Shown here piece by piece: positions 39,301 to 54,300 of a stretch of 64,000 bases of DNA (positions within the stretch are counted from its first letter, which is position 1; the number at the start of each line of letters is the position of its first letter). Made by a program: the position numbers and the translations under genes. Origin of the DNA: Apus apus. Taxonomy: Eukaryota > Chordata > Aves > Apodiformes > Apodidae. The stretch covers positions 7,095,659 through 7,159,658 of the forward strand of contig NC_067283.1 in NCBI RefSeq assembly GCF_020740795.1. Reading direction: 5' to 3'. Below the pieces are notes generated by a model. It saw only the letters and a list, made by a program, of their open reading frames with translations. It had not been told where the DNA came from and searched no databases.

Positions 39301-42300
39301 CCCAAAGGAGCTGAAGTTAGAGGCCTGAATAAAAAGCAGAATAATGATGATACCTCCATGATACAAAGAAGACAACAGAAAATTATTCTTTCGTGTGGAA
39401 AGAGGTTTAGAAGGATCAAGAGCTTCACTTTCCACATTGACTTACCCTCTAAAAATTGTCAGAGAGATAGAGGAATCTTTTAATTTGGACAGTAGATGAT
39501 GGTGGTACAGTTAAGCTGGAGATCAAATTTGCTTACTAATGGGACTATATTAAAAAAAGGGCAGGGGGGTGGAGGCTAAGAGACTGAAAACATAACCCTG
39601 CAAAATCCACAGAAATCTACAAAGCCAGAGTGATCATACAATTGCTGTTGTGAAGAAACAAAGAAGAGAACCAGGAGAGAATGGAGATGTGACAGGAAAT
39701 TAAAGAAAAGCACATTTGCTAATGATGGCTGGAAAGGTCAAAAAGACTGAGCAATACAGGTTCTGAGATTTGGATGTGGACAGGCTTCAACAAGAGGTTT
39801 CAACAAAGCCTCTGAATGGCACAAGTTCTACAGAATCAATGACCACATTAACTCCAGATAGCTACTACAAACCCATGCATTCACTTGACTTGGATGTGAA
39901 GAAGGTGCATGCCCCCGGGAAGAGAACCAGAGTCTTTCATGCTCCCTCCAACACAGAAGATACCAAAAGAGTTTCCACCACAAAATGAATAAAGAGAGTA
40001 AGTAGTGAAGAGGAACAGTAAGGCAAGAACACAGGAGCTGAAGACAATGAGGAAAGCAGGGATGTAAGCACTGATGCCTCTGGAATGGTTATTTTAACAG
40101 GTGAAAGGTGCCAGCAACTCCAGTGGGGCAAAAAAAAGAAAAGATTAGTGAGAGGGGAATACGAAAGGTAAGAAAGTTACATAATGATTTGTTATCCTTC
40201 TGAAGAAACTGGTGAGATTCCATACAGAAAGAGACAGAGCAAATAAGACTTGAGGAATGAATCAAATATAGCAAAGAGGCAGTGGGAACCACAAATGTTC
40301 TCATCTTGGTTATTCCAAGGCTGAAAAGCAAATAAAACAGGCAGAAGCATTCAGGGTTAGAATTTAAATTACCAGGGTATTCTTGGAGTAAGTGAACTTT
40401 CATTAACCCTAGAGCCTAATTTATTTAGAAAAACAAGCGAAAACTTCATAAATGAAGTATGTTTGCTGGAAGTATGCAAATGCAGGTGGTAGTTGTTCTT
40501 ACCACATATGGAGCCCTCTCCTGTGAGCTTGCTTTCCTCCACAGTTTAGCAATCTGCTTCACTCTTGTAGCCCAGTCTGCAACCAAAAAATGTGTTAATA
40601 CAAAAGGCTTTGATGAGTCTGTTTTACATTCTTTCAAACGAAGGTGCAGAAATTGCTATGAAATATTTCACTTTATTCAGTAAATCACTCACCTGGGAAT
40701 TCTTCCTTTAGGTTAGGGAAGTTGATATTTGTATAGAGGACAGGTGCTACTGTTGCCATTTCACCCAAAGCTTCTTCTTTTTCCCACTTAAGAGTGCTTC
40801 TTTGAGCATTGGACATTGTATCGCCTTCGCCTTCCAAAGGTGGAGCAGATGGTGCCCATGAGCTGTTTGGATCACTTACCATTGGATTGAACGCTGGATT
40901 CTTATCCCTGACAAATCAGAAAAGGGTTTTGTTTTATATCTAGCTTGCTCTTATTATATAAAGAAAATAGAAATAGCAAAGTGCTTTACTCTGTCTGCCA
41001 TTTCAGCAGTGAACACGCTGCAAGAATACACAAGTCTTTGTGGCGGCTGTCAAAAACTAATCCTTAAATACTAATAATACCACAGTATTAAAACCAAACA
41101 ACACCTCCCCCAAATATATAAGTATAAACAAAAGATATTTTTTATTTTCCATCTTGACTTACCTGGTATCAGTATATGGTTGCTGTGTAATGGAGGAGAA
41201 AGTGCCCAGTCCACCTGCAGTCAAAGCTGCATGAGGGAGATGAGGGTTAGGGCCAATCAGACCATTCATAAGGGGCACTCTGGGAAATGCATTCTCTCCT
41301 AGACAGAAGAAGTTAAAATCACTGTTCTGAAGGCTGACTACTTTTAAGGTAGACGTGGAAGTTTTCAGTGAAAAAAATACATCCCACCTAATGAAAAATT
41401 TACCACTTTAAAATTTCGTAATACTGACCTTACATTATTGGAAAAGACCTGAAACCAGTTTACATTGCTTTCCTACAAGATGAAGGGACTCTTTTCTACT
41501 CTCACACATCCCTGCAAACATTTATTTTTTTGGCCTGAAAGATCAGGTTTTTAAAAAAGGGTTTCCAAAACTTTGCAGCAGCCCATGTTATGGTACTGCA
41601 CTTCATATTGAGGTACATTCTTAAAGGCTAATGGTTTTTCATATTTGTTATACCCAGATCCAAGCAGCAGGCATGGAAGTGGTTTTCAGTCTTTGCAGCA
41701 TCATCATTAGCCACCTGAATTAAATCTCTTCTGAGACTTTTGAGCAGTGTACCAAAGTCAGCCTCATTATCTACTAACTCTCTAATTTGTAACCAATGAA
41801 ACAGATAAATCTAGTCAAATGATCATCTGCATTTTCTAATTAAATGTCCAGCCTAGCATTACAAAGACAGAAAATTTTATTTATTTGATTACAATATTAG
41901 ACAAATCTGGCACAGGCAGATTCATTCCAGCAGATGGTCTTTGCAGATGTTCCTACATAGAATTAACACTGGTCTTTGAATCCCTGTCACATAGGTGCCA
42001 TTATAACTGTCCCAGTATTTTCTTAAAAGCACAGAAGTAGCACAGAATTAGATGCATCTGCAGGATGACACTTTTCATTCTCTCATGCTTTAGGAGACTG
42101 TCTTCTGATCTATAGTTTACATACACTCTGCAGGAAGTATGGTTTGGCTTAAATTCAAAACTTAAGAGAACATGCTTTATTATAGCTGCTAAATAGTTTA
42201 TGGTAACTGTGAAGACCCTGGCAAACAAACAGGATGGACAGTCAGGTCTCTGGTTTGCACTGCAGGATCACACATCTTTATGAGAAGAGAGCATTAATTT

Positions 42301-45300
42301 TGTTGCCAATTGCTGAAACTTGATGCAAGCTTCCTCATTACTGAAGCATTAATCTCACAGAAACATGTGGATCATTACACTGTAACTGAACCAAATCATA
42401 AATCTAAAGTTCTGTAGTTGTGGCAGTTCCCACAGGGAGAAATTCAACAATCTTACATAGCTCAAAAGCTGAAGTTATTTCCAAGTACTCACGTAACTGG
42501 GAAACAGCCAATGACATCTATATTATCTTTTGCTTCAAATCACCTCATTATTTGCTTTAAACTTTCTCCTTTCTAAGACTTTTTGAAGTGCTTCCTTTTT
42601 ATGGAAATTCATCCAACTAGGAAACCAACCATTTTTCTTCTTATGATTAATTCATTGGTGAAAGGATCTGCATACTACTTTTTGTAGTACAGAAACAGAA
42701 TGGGCACTCTTTACATGAGCTCAGAGAAAATCAAATGAGAAAAGACTGCACTTAATTATGCTCATACACACTACTTTTTTTTTTTTTAAAAAAGAGCTCT
42801 ACTGGTAAAATCAATAACACATACACAAAACATCAATCTGCACCTTGCTTTGAATAAAAGAGCAAGAATATGCTGTATCAACTTATGATTATTTTAGTAG
42901 TAATGAAGAAAATTAATTAGAATCTCCCAGATAAATTTGAAAATTACTTAGCCTTCACTCTGTTATTTGGATAGGACTAGTTAACATGTGAAACTGAATT
43001 CTTAAAGGAAATTAACACTCAGTAAATCACTTTTATACAGACTCCTTACCCTTGAGGAGGTAGTCACACATAATTAAAGAGCAAAGTCAGAAGAAAACAC
43101 AAGCTTTACCACAGCCAAATTGCAAAAATATGAAAGTGTCAGCTAAAATAAAAGCTCCAATATGCCTGAAAAATCTAGAATAACTGTCCCTTTCTATTAG
43201 CAATATTTACATGCCTGTTCATTACATACCCCCTTCAGAACAGTTTTAGGATAGTATTTCCTAAATTAACCATGGCAGATTCCACAAATGAACAACAGCA
43301 GAAAGTAGGGCATATCCTATTTTCATATTAGTATTTGAAAGATGAACAACTCTCCTGATCAGGCTGCTGTTTAAAAGTAACAAAAGAACATACCTTGAGT
43401 GTGCAAAGGCATAAGTTGTGGAGGTGGAGGCTGTGGCAAAGGAGCTGGCTGTGTGGTTGCTGGACTTAATACAGCTGTGAACAAATCTTCAACATCCTTT
43501 CCTCCTAGCTCTGCAAAAACACTTGCATGAGTTGGCTGGCATTGTTTACAAACTCTGATTTATAAAACACAACAAAGATTAAAGCACATACCTGGAATTT
43601 TGTACAATTTGCCAAGAATTGCACCTGGACCAAGGAAAGACAACACAGAATGAGTAATCATCAAAAGATGAAATAGACTTTATCACGAAACCAAGTACAA
43701 ATAGGTATGTAACAATACACAAATAGAATCTGAGAAAAAGACAAAAATTCTACTTAAGTCTTCTCGAAGACTAAGATCAAGGTCAAAATAATTACCATCT
43801 GTGACCATTTTGTCTAGTTCTGGACTCAGGATTCCATCCAGCTGCTCTTCACTCAATGGCCGTGAACTCTGATTAACATTCGTTTGAGGCAGAGAAGAAG
43901 GATCATCAGAGATGGGACCAATATCCAATCCAGCTGAAGGAAGAAAGAATATGAAATTAGACATAAATAGTAACATGTACTGGTACAGAACAAAGAGCAT
44001 CCAACTTCTTTTTTCCCCCTTGAGGTGAGCTATCACCTAAACCAAGGCCTTCTAAGGTTTGAAAGGCAAAGCAAAGTAAGACATTCATTACAAAAAGAAA
44101 ACAAAACCACCCACACTTTTTACCTCCAGTTTACTGTACCATTTGAAGAATGTTAATTGACTAGAATGCAACTGGAAGGATGGGAAAACTTTGTTGAGTT
44201 TAGGCACACATGGCTTTGAGTGTATAGTTTTCAGTATATAGGTTCCAATGTAACTATTTTTCACATTTTAAAAACAATCACACCAGTAGTCAGTATGGTT
44301 CATCCCATGTACCTTAAGGTTCACCCCAAATGTTCTTATAACACTATATTAAGTAACTATTGAAGTGCTGTTGAAGTGTAGTCAGTATCAAAGAAGTTGT
44401 ATCAGTTTGTTTCCAAATCAACTATGAATATTCTGGGTTACATCGGGCAAAGTGATTTGTTGGTACTGAGAAAACATAACTTACTACACAAATTTCCTAA
44501 CATCCTTTATAAGTCAATAAATCTCTCAAAGAAGACAGATCTTTGGAAAAAAAAAAAAAAAGAACTTTACGCTTCAGCATTTAAAATATATTTCTGTATT
44601 AGATAACAAATAAAAAAATTAAGATAATGGAACATGCTGTTCTAATAATTGTTAACCTATGTTTTACATAATGTGTAAACAAAAAGGTTTGATGCTGACT
44701 GCTTCATTCATGCTTCAATATATTCACCTTGTTAAAACACTTTTAATTTACAAAAGATACCACTATGGTAAGAAACTACATACTACTACTAGAAGTACTA
44801 TTAAAATTAACAGTAAGAGCAAGAAAATGCATGGGTTTGTATCATGAAACAAAAACTCAGGAAGGTTTTTAAAAGCTGTAAGCAAAACTTTATGCAGTAC
44901 TCTTAAATACAGAGTGCAGAATTTATAGGTCGTGTTAGACTGAAACACCACAGGAAGAATGGAAAATGAAAGCATGAATTAGTGACACAGTAAAGGAGTT
45001 CTAGTTTCTACACATGCAGTTCTTTCAGCTAAAACCACTAGGAAAGATGACTACTTCTAACCATGGATCATCCATTGTTTAGATTCTTACCAAATGGGGA
45101 GGGTGAGTTCTCAACCTGGAAAGTGCATAAATCAAGACCTACAGGACCCAAACCAGATAAAATGGATGATTATAACATGAAAACAAACAAAACAAAAGTA
45201 AAGAAAAAGCTGCATGCTGAAAAAAGCTACGCAGGTATGACAGACAATAGCAGCTACATTTTATTCTCTCTTAAGCAGCAAAGCAAAGAGCCAAGTAAAA

Positions 45301-48300
45301 CAAAATGTTGAGAAGACTGGGGATTTTTTTCTTTTGCTAGAAGACAAAAAAGTAATCTCAAACCAAGCTATTCTTAAGGTATGAAAACTGTATCTGAAAT
45401 CACCTAAAGCATAACCTACAGATACAATACAAAAAAAAAAAAATCTATAATAAAGAGAAAAAAAGAAAACAATAAAGAAGAATAAAGAAACCTTATAAAC
45501 ATACATACCCGAATGATCTGCTGCCTTTACCAAATCATCAGAAAGTATCCCAAGAATATCATCATCAGTATTTAAGACCTCAGAAAGATCAGCTAGAGGA
45601 TCATCGGTGCTACCTGCATAAGATGCAACAAAATAAAGTCAACCAGTCTTGGCATTCATACATGATTCTGGTGATACACTATAGCTTGAGCTAGAAACCC
45701 CAACACATGTACCAGGTTGTAAGGGCCTTCTATAGTGTGTTACCTACTGCAAGTCACTCTGGGGTGAGTGTGCTGACCAGCATTCCCTCCCAAACAGCAC
45801 TGCAACCACCTTCACATGCTTATGTCTGTTCAGGATTTTCTCCAGTACAGTAAAAGTGATAATGCAATCAGTCCCATGCAAGAAAGACTGATTTCAGGGT
45901 AAAAAAAATCCCAAGATCTAGTAAGAACTTGCAGCCTCTAAGAAACCAAGGCCTATGAATGTCAAAGTCAACCAACAGGTTTTATAAAGGACAGCTCTCA
46001 GCACATCAACAAGGAATTTTAAAATAAATCATTAAAATAATATTAAAATAATAAATTATTAAAATACATTACCAGTTACCACCACTATCTTTTGTAAAAT
46101 ACTTAGGGAAGAATAAGAAGCAATAGTGAGTAAATGGAAATTGGAGATGGTATTTTTAAGACGAGAAGAAATCCTGTGACAGCAGCCAGAGGTAAAAATG
46201 TCATGTTTGTTTGTTGCCTAGGAAAAATTGGCCTGGTTCTAGCAATAAATTATTTTATATTAAATAATAAATTCTGGATATGATTATCTTCTTGACATCC
46301 AATTCATTAGAGAGAAATAAATCCAAATGGCCCACCTGGTTTTATCAACTGGTTTTTAGGTCTGTTACAGATGTGCAACATTTGATGAAAATTGTTTGAC
46401 AAAGAACTCAAAATTGAGAGAAATATTTTTTCAGAAAAGCTGCAGACTACTATGACTACATGGGCAATCCTTGCCAGAACATTGAAACATGAAGAGATGG
46501 TAAAAATGCATGTAACTAAACAGAGAAAAGGGATTAATACAAATAATAAATGTACAATGTGGAAAACAAATATGGCAGGTGGGACCAGAAAATCAAAGAA
46601 CAAGCAAATTTCAGACATATATGGGTATCTTTCCAACCATTACAACCCAGCTGCCCCAGAAATGTATTCTAGCTTAGTTCAGAAGTCTGATGCCAAGGAA
46701 TTACTTATAACATGAGGCTACTTTTGAAGCTGCTAAATCTTACAATGAAATAGAAGTTCCTTCTGCTGTTGTTCAGACACAAGCCTTCTCCCTTCTCCCA
46801 TTACTGAAAATAAAAATTTAAATTATTTTTCTTCACTTTACTATTTTTATTCTTTATTTTTTATCCTTTGTAATGTAGACAAGAGGATACCATCCTAATT
46901 AAAGAGCATTTAATGTTTGCCTCTTAACTAGGTGGATCAATGTGCCAGTGCAGACCAGTCTGTTTACACATACATAAAGAATATGGCTCCTACTGATACC
47001 AGGAGAAATACTAAAAAGTGTCTCAAAACTACACTACTTGGTGGGTATAGTTATTTTGTGCACCTGATAAAAAGTACTGTGAAATGTAAGGTTTTAAACA
47101 CAACCTAGTTTGGGGGTTTTGCTGTTGGGTTTTTTGTTTGAGTTTTGCTTCTGGTTGGTTACATTTGGGGTTATTTTAAGATACTTGTTTTCCTTCTGGC
47201 AATTGGTCTAAAGGTTGGATGAGGCTTTGCTCAGTCTGGTCTAGTGTGAGGTGTCCCTGCTCAGAGCAGGGAGGCTGGAATCTGATGATTTTTAAGGTCC
47301 CTTCCACCTTAACCATTCTATGACTCTATGATTCTAATTAGGCAAGTAACTAACACCAGGCACTGCAAGGTGATGTTAATGACTTTGGCTGGCTGGTAGG
47401 CAAAGGATTGACTTTAGCCATTCTTTAAATTTCCTGACTTCCTACATGAAGACAAGTATCTAGAAGAAAAAAGCCCTTATGAACAAAGCACCAAGACTGT
47501 ATTAGCAGCCTTTAATTCTTCCACAGTATTTTATGTTACGGTGTTTCTCCCCAGCCCTTAGTAATGTGCTTGGGAACAGTCCCTAAAAACTCAGCTTCTA
47601 ATTTGAATATAAACATACTGAATAAGCAACTAGAAAAAGCTCAGGTGGAAAGAAGTAACTGAAGAGTTTACCACCCGTAGCTACAATCTGCCCATTAATA
47701 AATTCAGGCTTCAAATTAGAGCGTTCCTAACTAATAAGGCAATCAGATTCTGTAATGGCCTTCTGATGAGATGAGTAGGTTGGAAAAAAGCTACCTGCTA
47801 CCTTTCCAAATGGAGCTTGTTAAGTCTATAAAAAGGCTGAGTGTTAGTGATAGCAGAGGGCTAGACTCTGTGAACCATACGTCTCATAAAAGACATCTAA
47901 TCTGAAGCATATTTTTACATTTTTCTTCTGTTTCTTTCCTCATTTTAATTCCATGCATGCTAAATATTATCTTGGAAACAACTAAATCACTTCAGTCAGC
48001 TGCTTCAGATCAGAATCAATAGCTGGTTGACATCTGCTGCCAAACAGATAGCTCAATACTCCTCATTAATTTGACTCTTTCAGAATGGAGATGAAAATGA
48101 AGACAAAGCAAAAAGGAAAATAATTTGTTTGTCATTTTGGATCTCTAAGAGAGCACAGTTCTACTGCTAACTTGTGATCCTGATTCCTCCAATGCATTTA
48201 CCTTTATTTATTTATGAAGTTCTAAAAGAATAAAAATGCTTCTCCCAAGACTGCAGCCACCCTAAGATGTAACCACACAACAATGTATCTAGTTATAAAA

Positions 48301-51300
48301 CATCACAGCAGCATTTTAATCAGTTGCACACAGACTCAGATGACTCCTCATTTTGTTTAGGAAGAATTTCTTTAGCATTCTCTGGAGACCTTACTTGAAT
48401 AGGTGATTTTTTTTTTTCAGCATCCTTAGAATACACTAAACTTAAGCTATTTTAACCTAAAGGAAAGATCAAGTGGCCTCTTTTACACTAGAGACATCCA
48501 GGTCAAGAAACTCAGGAGAGACGTGGACAGTCCTCAGACCACTCCAGATGCAACAGATCCCAATCACCACCTTCAACTTTAGCCATTAACAGCCAAGGAG
48601 ATCCTGGATATGTGGCTCCCAGCACGCAACACTTTGCACTCTGCTCTAGCACTGTCTTGGAAATAATTTTGAGGATTGGTCCCATGCAGAATACTGTGGA
48701 GTGTGCCACACGTGTTATAAAAACATGGAAAAAGTGAGTCTTGTAACTGCAGAAAAAACTGCCACCTCTTTGCCAGATGGAAATCTGGACTTGGAGCCTA
48801 AGGCTCATTTCAGTCACAGTTACCAGAAATTAATAGTAAACAAAGGACTCCAAAAAATCCCCTTCTGGCCAGCACTGCCAATCCTCATCACTACTGCAAT
48901 CTTGTCTAGCAAAAGCTCCAGCTACCTTTAACAAAGCTCCAAGAATAAAGTCACAGAATGTGTCATTGAAATGCAGTGTCAGTTCATGAGAAGACTGAAC
49001 ACACTGCTGCTCAATGCCTCAGCAGCCCTATGCACATGGTGAAAAGCAAAGCAGACAGAGTAACTTCCTCTTTAGATGCTTGAGAGCACTCTGGAAGATG
49101 AACAAGTGTATCTAACCCTTCATCCCTGCTTTAAGCAAGTGGAGGTTCTAAGAAAAAAACATCCTCCTCGTGGAAAAGACTTGTCCAGTTCAGCAAGGAC
49201 TCTCCCAGGAGTCAGCAATCCTTGTGAGAAATGGCACTGTAGGAAAACAACAGCTGGCAACAATATGGTGCTAACAGTCCCCCAGTGCAGTGCACAAAGC
49301 AGGTCATGGTCTTGCTTCAAACCAGGTCTGCATCAAAACAATGAGAATACCACAGGTGCTCCTGGACACTGTTCCCACCTCCAGCTCCTCTGCAGTACCA
49401 GCCAGGAGACAAGGTGGGACCATTCCTAGCTCAGCAGTTAGACAATTTACCAGAGTCTCCACCACTCAAAATTAATCCGGCTCTCTCACACACATGGATG
49501 CTACTGTGGAAACAGAACTGTGTCCCACCAAGTCACAGTGAAAGAGTTAAGAAGAACTGCACTGGAACTGATCAATACTGGCAGATGACTTCACCCACTG
49601 GCGCTCCAACTACAACAAACAGCTCCGTCTGGACACAATTTTGGCCGGAAATCTGAACAGTTGAGACACAATTGTTGAGAACATTCCTATGGCCAGAAAG
49701 CACTGTGCTTTGAGTTTCTTGTATACAAAATGGGACAGTAGTTTATCCACTAAAACCATTGCTAGCTATTTATTTATTAATAGTCACCCCATTATGATTT
49801 ATTTCTGAATTAAAAAAGAGGAAATTATGAAGTTTTACAACTTTACTTATTCATAAAGAACAGGGTTTTTAAAAATTTCTTTGGAAAAATAGATCATTAA
49901 ATTAACATCAAGTTAATTAATCTCTAAAACCTTATGCTGCCACAATACATGAACATTAATTACTCCAATCGTGCAGTTGGACAGATCAGCAAAGACTTCT
50001 GAATCTGTATTTCTCTGGCTTCAAATGAATGCTGGAGTGAAAAAAAAGTCTACGTGAGTCTATTTTCTTGTAGTGTTGGAAGGAATGAAATACAGACCTT
50101 GAAACACTCCACTTGCAGGGTTTCCCCTTTAGGGAAAGTTAACTTTTGCATTCTCTAGTACTCCCAATTTCAACCGTACAACAATCAATGCTTGATTATG
50201 ATGCAGCTTTTTGCTTTTCATTTAGCAGATTTTTACTGAGTAACAATCACAAATAAGCAACCTTTCTTAAAATGACTCTCTGGACATGGGAAACTATATC
50301 AATGTGTGCAAACATTTTTAGATGGAACACCTTATGAGGATGAGCTGAAACATGAGCCACAAATTAACCAATATATACACAAGAAATAGTAACAGTTTTT
50401 TTAAAAAATACAACATGGTAAGACACCTCTAGCCAATAGCACATACTACAAGACACAGAGAAAAAAATAATTTGGAGGGGACAGTAAGGTTTTCACTTTT
50501 AATTGCTCCTTTCTGTGAATCTGTCCATTCAGCAGCACTCCACAACCTTCTGGCTAATTGCAAAACTCTCAGCAGTAACTTCAGTAAAGTTTTGCAATAG
50601 CAAAGATTGCCTAGGGGCTACAAACTGTACCTGGAAAGGGCACTTATGTTCTGAAAGGACATGGTGAACCAAAAATTCCGAGGAGACCGGCAACCTAAAA
50701 TAATCTAAAACATTGAAGAAAATAAAAAGCTGGATGATATTCATCCAACTAATATTCACCAGACTACTAAAAATATCTTTTAATTAGAGTACTTTTGTCT
50801 TCCTCTATAATGGATCTGTATGCTTATTCTTACATAGATTTGCATTAAGCATCAATTGTTGTGCCACCCACTGCTCTTTCCAAAAGCCCTGGAGCTGAAT
50901 ATCACTATCAATGTAGCTTAACCTCGCAAGGACAGTTAATATACAGGATGTTGAAAAATACATCAGACAAACATTGTGAGAAAAGAGTGGGAAAGCCCCA
51001 GCTGAAGCAACAAAATCAAACTACTGAATTATCACTAACTTCAGCTTTGTATACCTTGAGGTCCCAGTTTTGCCTGAGTTGGAGTGGAGGTTGAGCTAAG
51101 AAGGGGGTCAGATGAAGGATCCAGGAAACTGGTGGCCAGATTTGTTTTACATGAGAGTGGAAGTGATTCTTCAGGTAGATTTTCTAGGCTCATCTTGTTT
51201 TGTCTACTGGTATCTAGCAGATCTTTCCCAAAGAAAGCTTCCTGCAAAGAAGACAAAATGATTCAATATGAGAAGAACCCTGTACCCATTGAAAAAGTTC

Positions 51301-54300
51301 AGTAAATAGCAAAGTTAAAATTAAAAGCCTATGATTACCAGAAATATAAAAATGTAGTCTCAGTCTGACATGCCTTCAAGTATGGCAGTCATCTCTTCCA
51401 GGCTACAAGGAGTGAACATGGCAGGTAAAACTTACCTGACAGCTATATTATTAATATTTTATTATAAAATTTCCACCTTAGATTACACAGAAAACATATA
51501 GTCTTCTTATGTATATGTGGCACAGACACTGTACAAGCACAGTGTTATTATAAATCACAAGTTTTTCAGTATTTAAAATACTTCTTGCACAAAAGAGGAC
51601 AACTGAAGAAGGGGAATACCACTGAGCAACTTGGCCAAGGCCACACCAGAAGTTCCAGAAAAACATGCAAGTGCACTGTGGTCCAAATTCTAGAATGACC
51701 ATATACTAAATTTCAGCTAGCACAAAATCATCAAAATAACAAATGGCAGTAACAACTAACCTGAAGCTATTTAACCTACACAAGGATCTTAAGCAGGAGC
51801 TATCACTCACCTATGCCTGAGTACTCAGTAATTCGACATCAACCTATCACATTTTCAAGTCAACATTTATTCATTTAATAAGATTTTTTTTCTGTTTTCA
51901 AGTAGTCTTTAAAGGTACAGCTGACAAAAATAAAGCTAAAGGAAGATTTTTCAGTATCAGTTATTCCAACAAGAACAGAAGAAGAATCTAAGAAACAGTC
52001 TATGCTTTACAGGTGTAAAAACTGTATTAATAATATTTATCCTTATTAACTCAAAGGAAATGTTCCTTAAGTATTTTCTTTCCAACTCGCTTCCCTACTT
52101 TTGAAATACAAGTTATATTTAGAGAGATTGTTCTGAATGATAATTCTTTGCTTTCAATCCCAGGAAGTCTGGTGAGCATCTACTGGATAAAAGTTTTCAT
52201 TAAAAAGGTGGTTGAGAAGAAGAGCAAACCAAAGAACGTTCTCTGTGAGAGATATACATTAACCAGTCAATTCACAAACTAGTTGAAGGTACTTAAGTTG
52301 CTCAATCATCATGAATATCCTGTCTATTATCCATGAGTGCTACCTCTTATCTGTTGGAGACATCACAGAATTAATGAAAGGAAAAAACAGAGATTATTGT
52401 GGTAGGAAGATGAAGGGCATATAAAAATACAAGACTGTAGGAAAACAAGTTTAACCTATCAAATAATGTTCTATAATCTTCTGCAAACATAAATTAGCAT
52501 CTTCAGGAAATGGCATGGTCAGGCTAAGACATGCTACAGAGTTGAATGCTGAAAACATCAAGTGTCAGTTCAGAGAGAAAAGAAAGGCTTCATTCCCCTG
52601 TGCCTCCTCCCTCAGGACAAGGTTCTATAAACTGAGAAAGAACACCAGAGGAATGGAAACTTAACATAATATCCAGCTTTCTGTACAGACTTATAAACGT
52701 TCTTTACAGAAAGCCATTTAATTTGAATGATAAATTTAGACTGAAAAGAAACATCAGTGGTTTAAGTGAACTACAAATCAACACACATAAAGAACAGGTT
52801 TTTTAATAGATTTACACAAGAAATACACCAATGGCTTTACCTGCAAGTAGGCAGGAAAGGTTTCTTCAAGTTTATTTTTCTTTTTTCTGTAACGCTTCTT
52901 TATTTTCTCAGTACTTTCAGAAGCTGGGGTAGACTCCTCAACTGGAGTGTCTGGCAAGTGCTCTGTCCAACCTAAAAAGTAACATTCAGGCACTAATAAG
53001 TAAAATACTCTGTTCTTCCTCTAAAGGTACAGTGGTAACATGCCTAATGCATCTTGCTGCCTACCTGGGTGCATGGGTTTACTGAGTATCACTTTAGATG
53101 TGTTCTAAAGGTGGCTTTTATCTAGTCAGCTCTGAACTGCAACCTGATCATCTGGGCTCTGGCAGTCAGAAACACTATAGGTGGCACTAGTCAGAGCACT
53201 ATGCTATTGTACCTCACTGGCTGTAGATACATCTTTAACTTTTGTATACCCAAGCCAACCTAAAAATTTGGTCATTTGAGAGAAATAATACGTGCCATTC
53301 ACCCAGATATTTCAATTTACTATCTCCAAAATAATCCATGTTGAGATACACATTAATCACCTTTCATTTTATACACTAATTTTTCTCAAATTAAAAGTAA
53401 AAAAAACTATTTTAAAAAATCTGATAAATTAGTCATATTAATAATTAACAGGTCAGGAAAAGAAATCTGTAAATAAGACCTTCAATAAAAAGAACACATT
53501 TATTCAGCTATCATATTCTTAAGTGGCACTGTTTTTTCTAATAAAAGCAAAAGCACACTGTGCTCATCAATCACTCAGTATTTTATCTCAACAGACTAGG
53601 GAAAACACAGTAGGTAAAAGCAGAACTTTTAAAAGTATTCTACTTCTCTTTTGCCCAACCTAATTACATTAAGTTAATGACCCTGGGAAGTTATTTTAAA
53701 AAAACATATTATTGTGGTAGTAAAATCAGCTATGCTTTTTACTTCAGTGATCTCTTGTACCACATTCAGAGGACAGTGAGGAGAATGAGCCTCACCAACA
53801 CTGTGGCCTCTGCATTGCTGGAAAACAAAGTTTTGCAGAGGAAGGGGGTGGAATATGACGAGAGTAGAAAGAAACTAGGTAAGACTGAAGAGTACTGGCA
53901 GCTGAGAAACAGGCTCTCAGCAAGTAACGATGATTTTAAACATACAAAGATTATTCTGAGTTATTTTTTTCTTAACAAGCAACTGTGCCTAAGCAGACAA
54001 AAAGAAGCTCAAACTTTTAACTGCAGAGTACTTGTTAAAGAATACAGCTTTTTAACAATATGCATTGTACTGTTACTCAGAATGGGGAACTAATTTTTTA
54101 CTTAAAGGAGCAGATCTCTATAGAAATGGAAAACCTTAAAGCAAAATTTCCTGAATCAATGTAGTGTAGTATACTGAAATACTATTTGCAGAGCAGAAAA
54201 ACATAGCTATAACACTAATTTTAAAGAGAAAGCAAGTACTGAATAGGGGATCCAGCTACCTTGCTGCTGGTGGAACCAATGGAATAAACATTCACTGGCT

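Noticed and set aside
49076..49429. 117-codon plus-strand frame in the longest intron
   Set aside because: Overlaps other frames, no recognisable motif, not associated with splice sites.
53677..54093. 138-codon plus-strand frame in the e4-e5 intron
   Set aside because: Composition is lysine/leucine-rich as expected from AT-rich DNA, with no domain and opposite to the gene.
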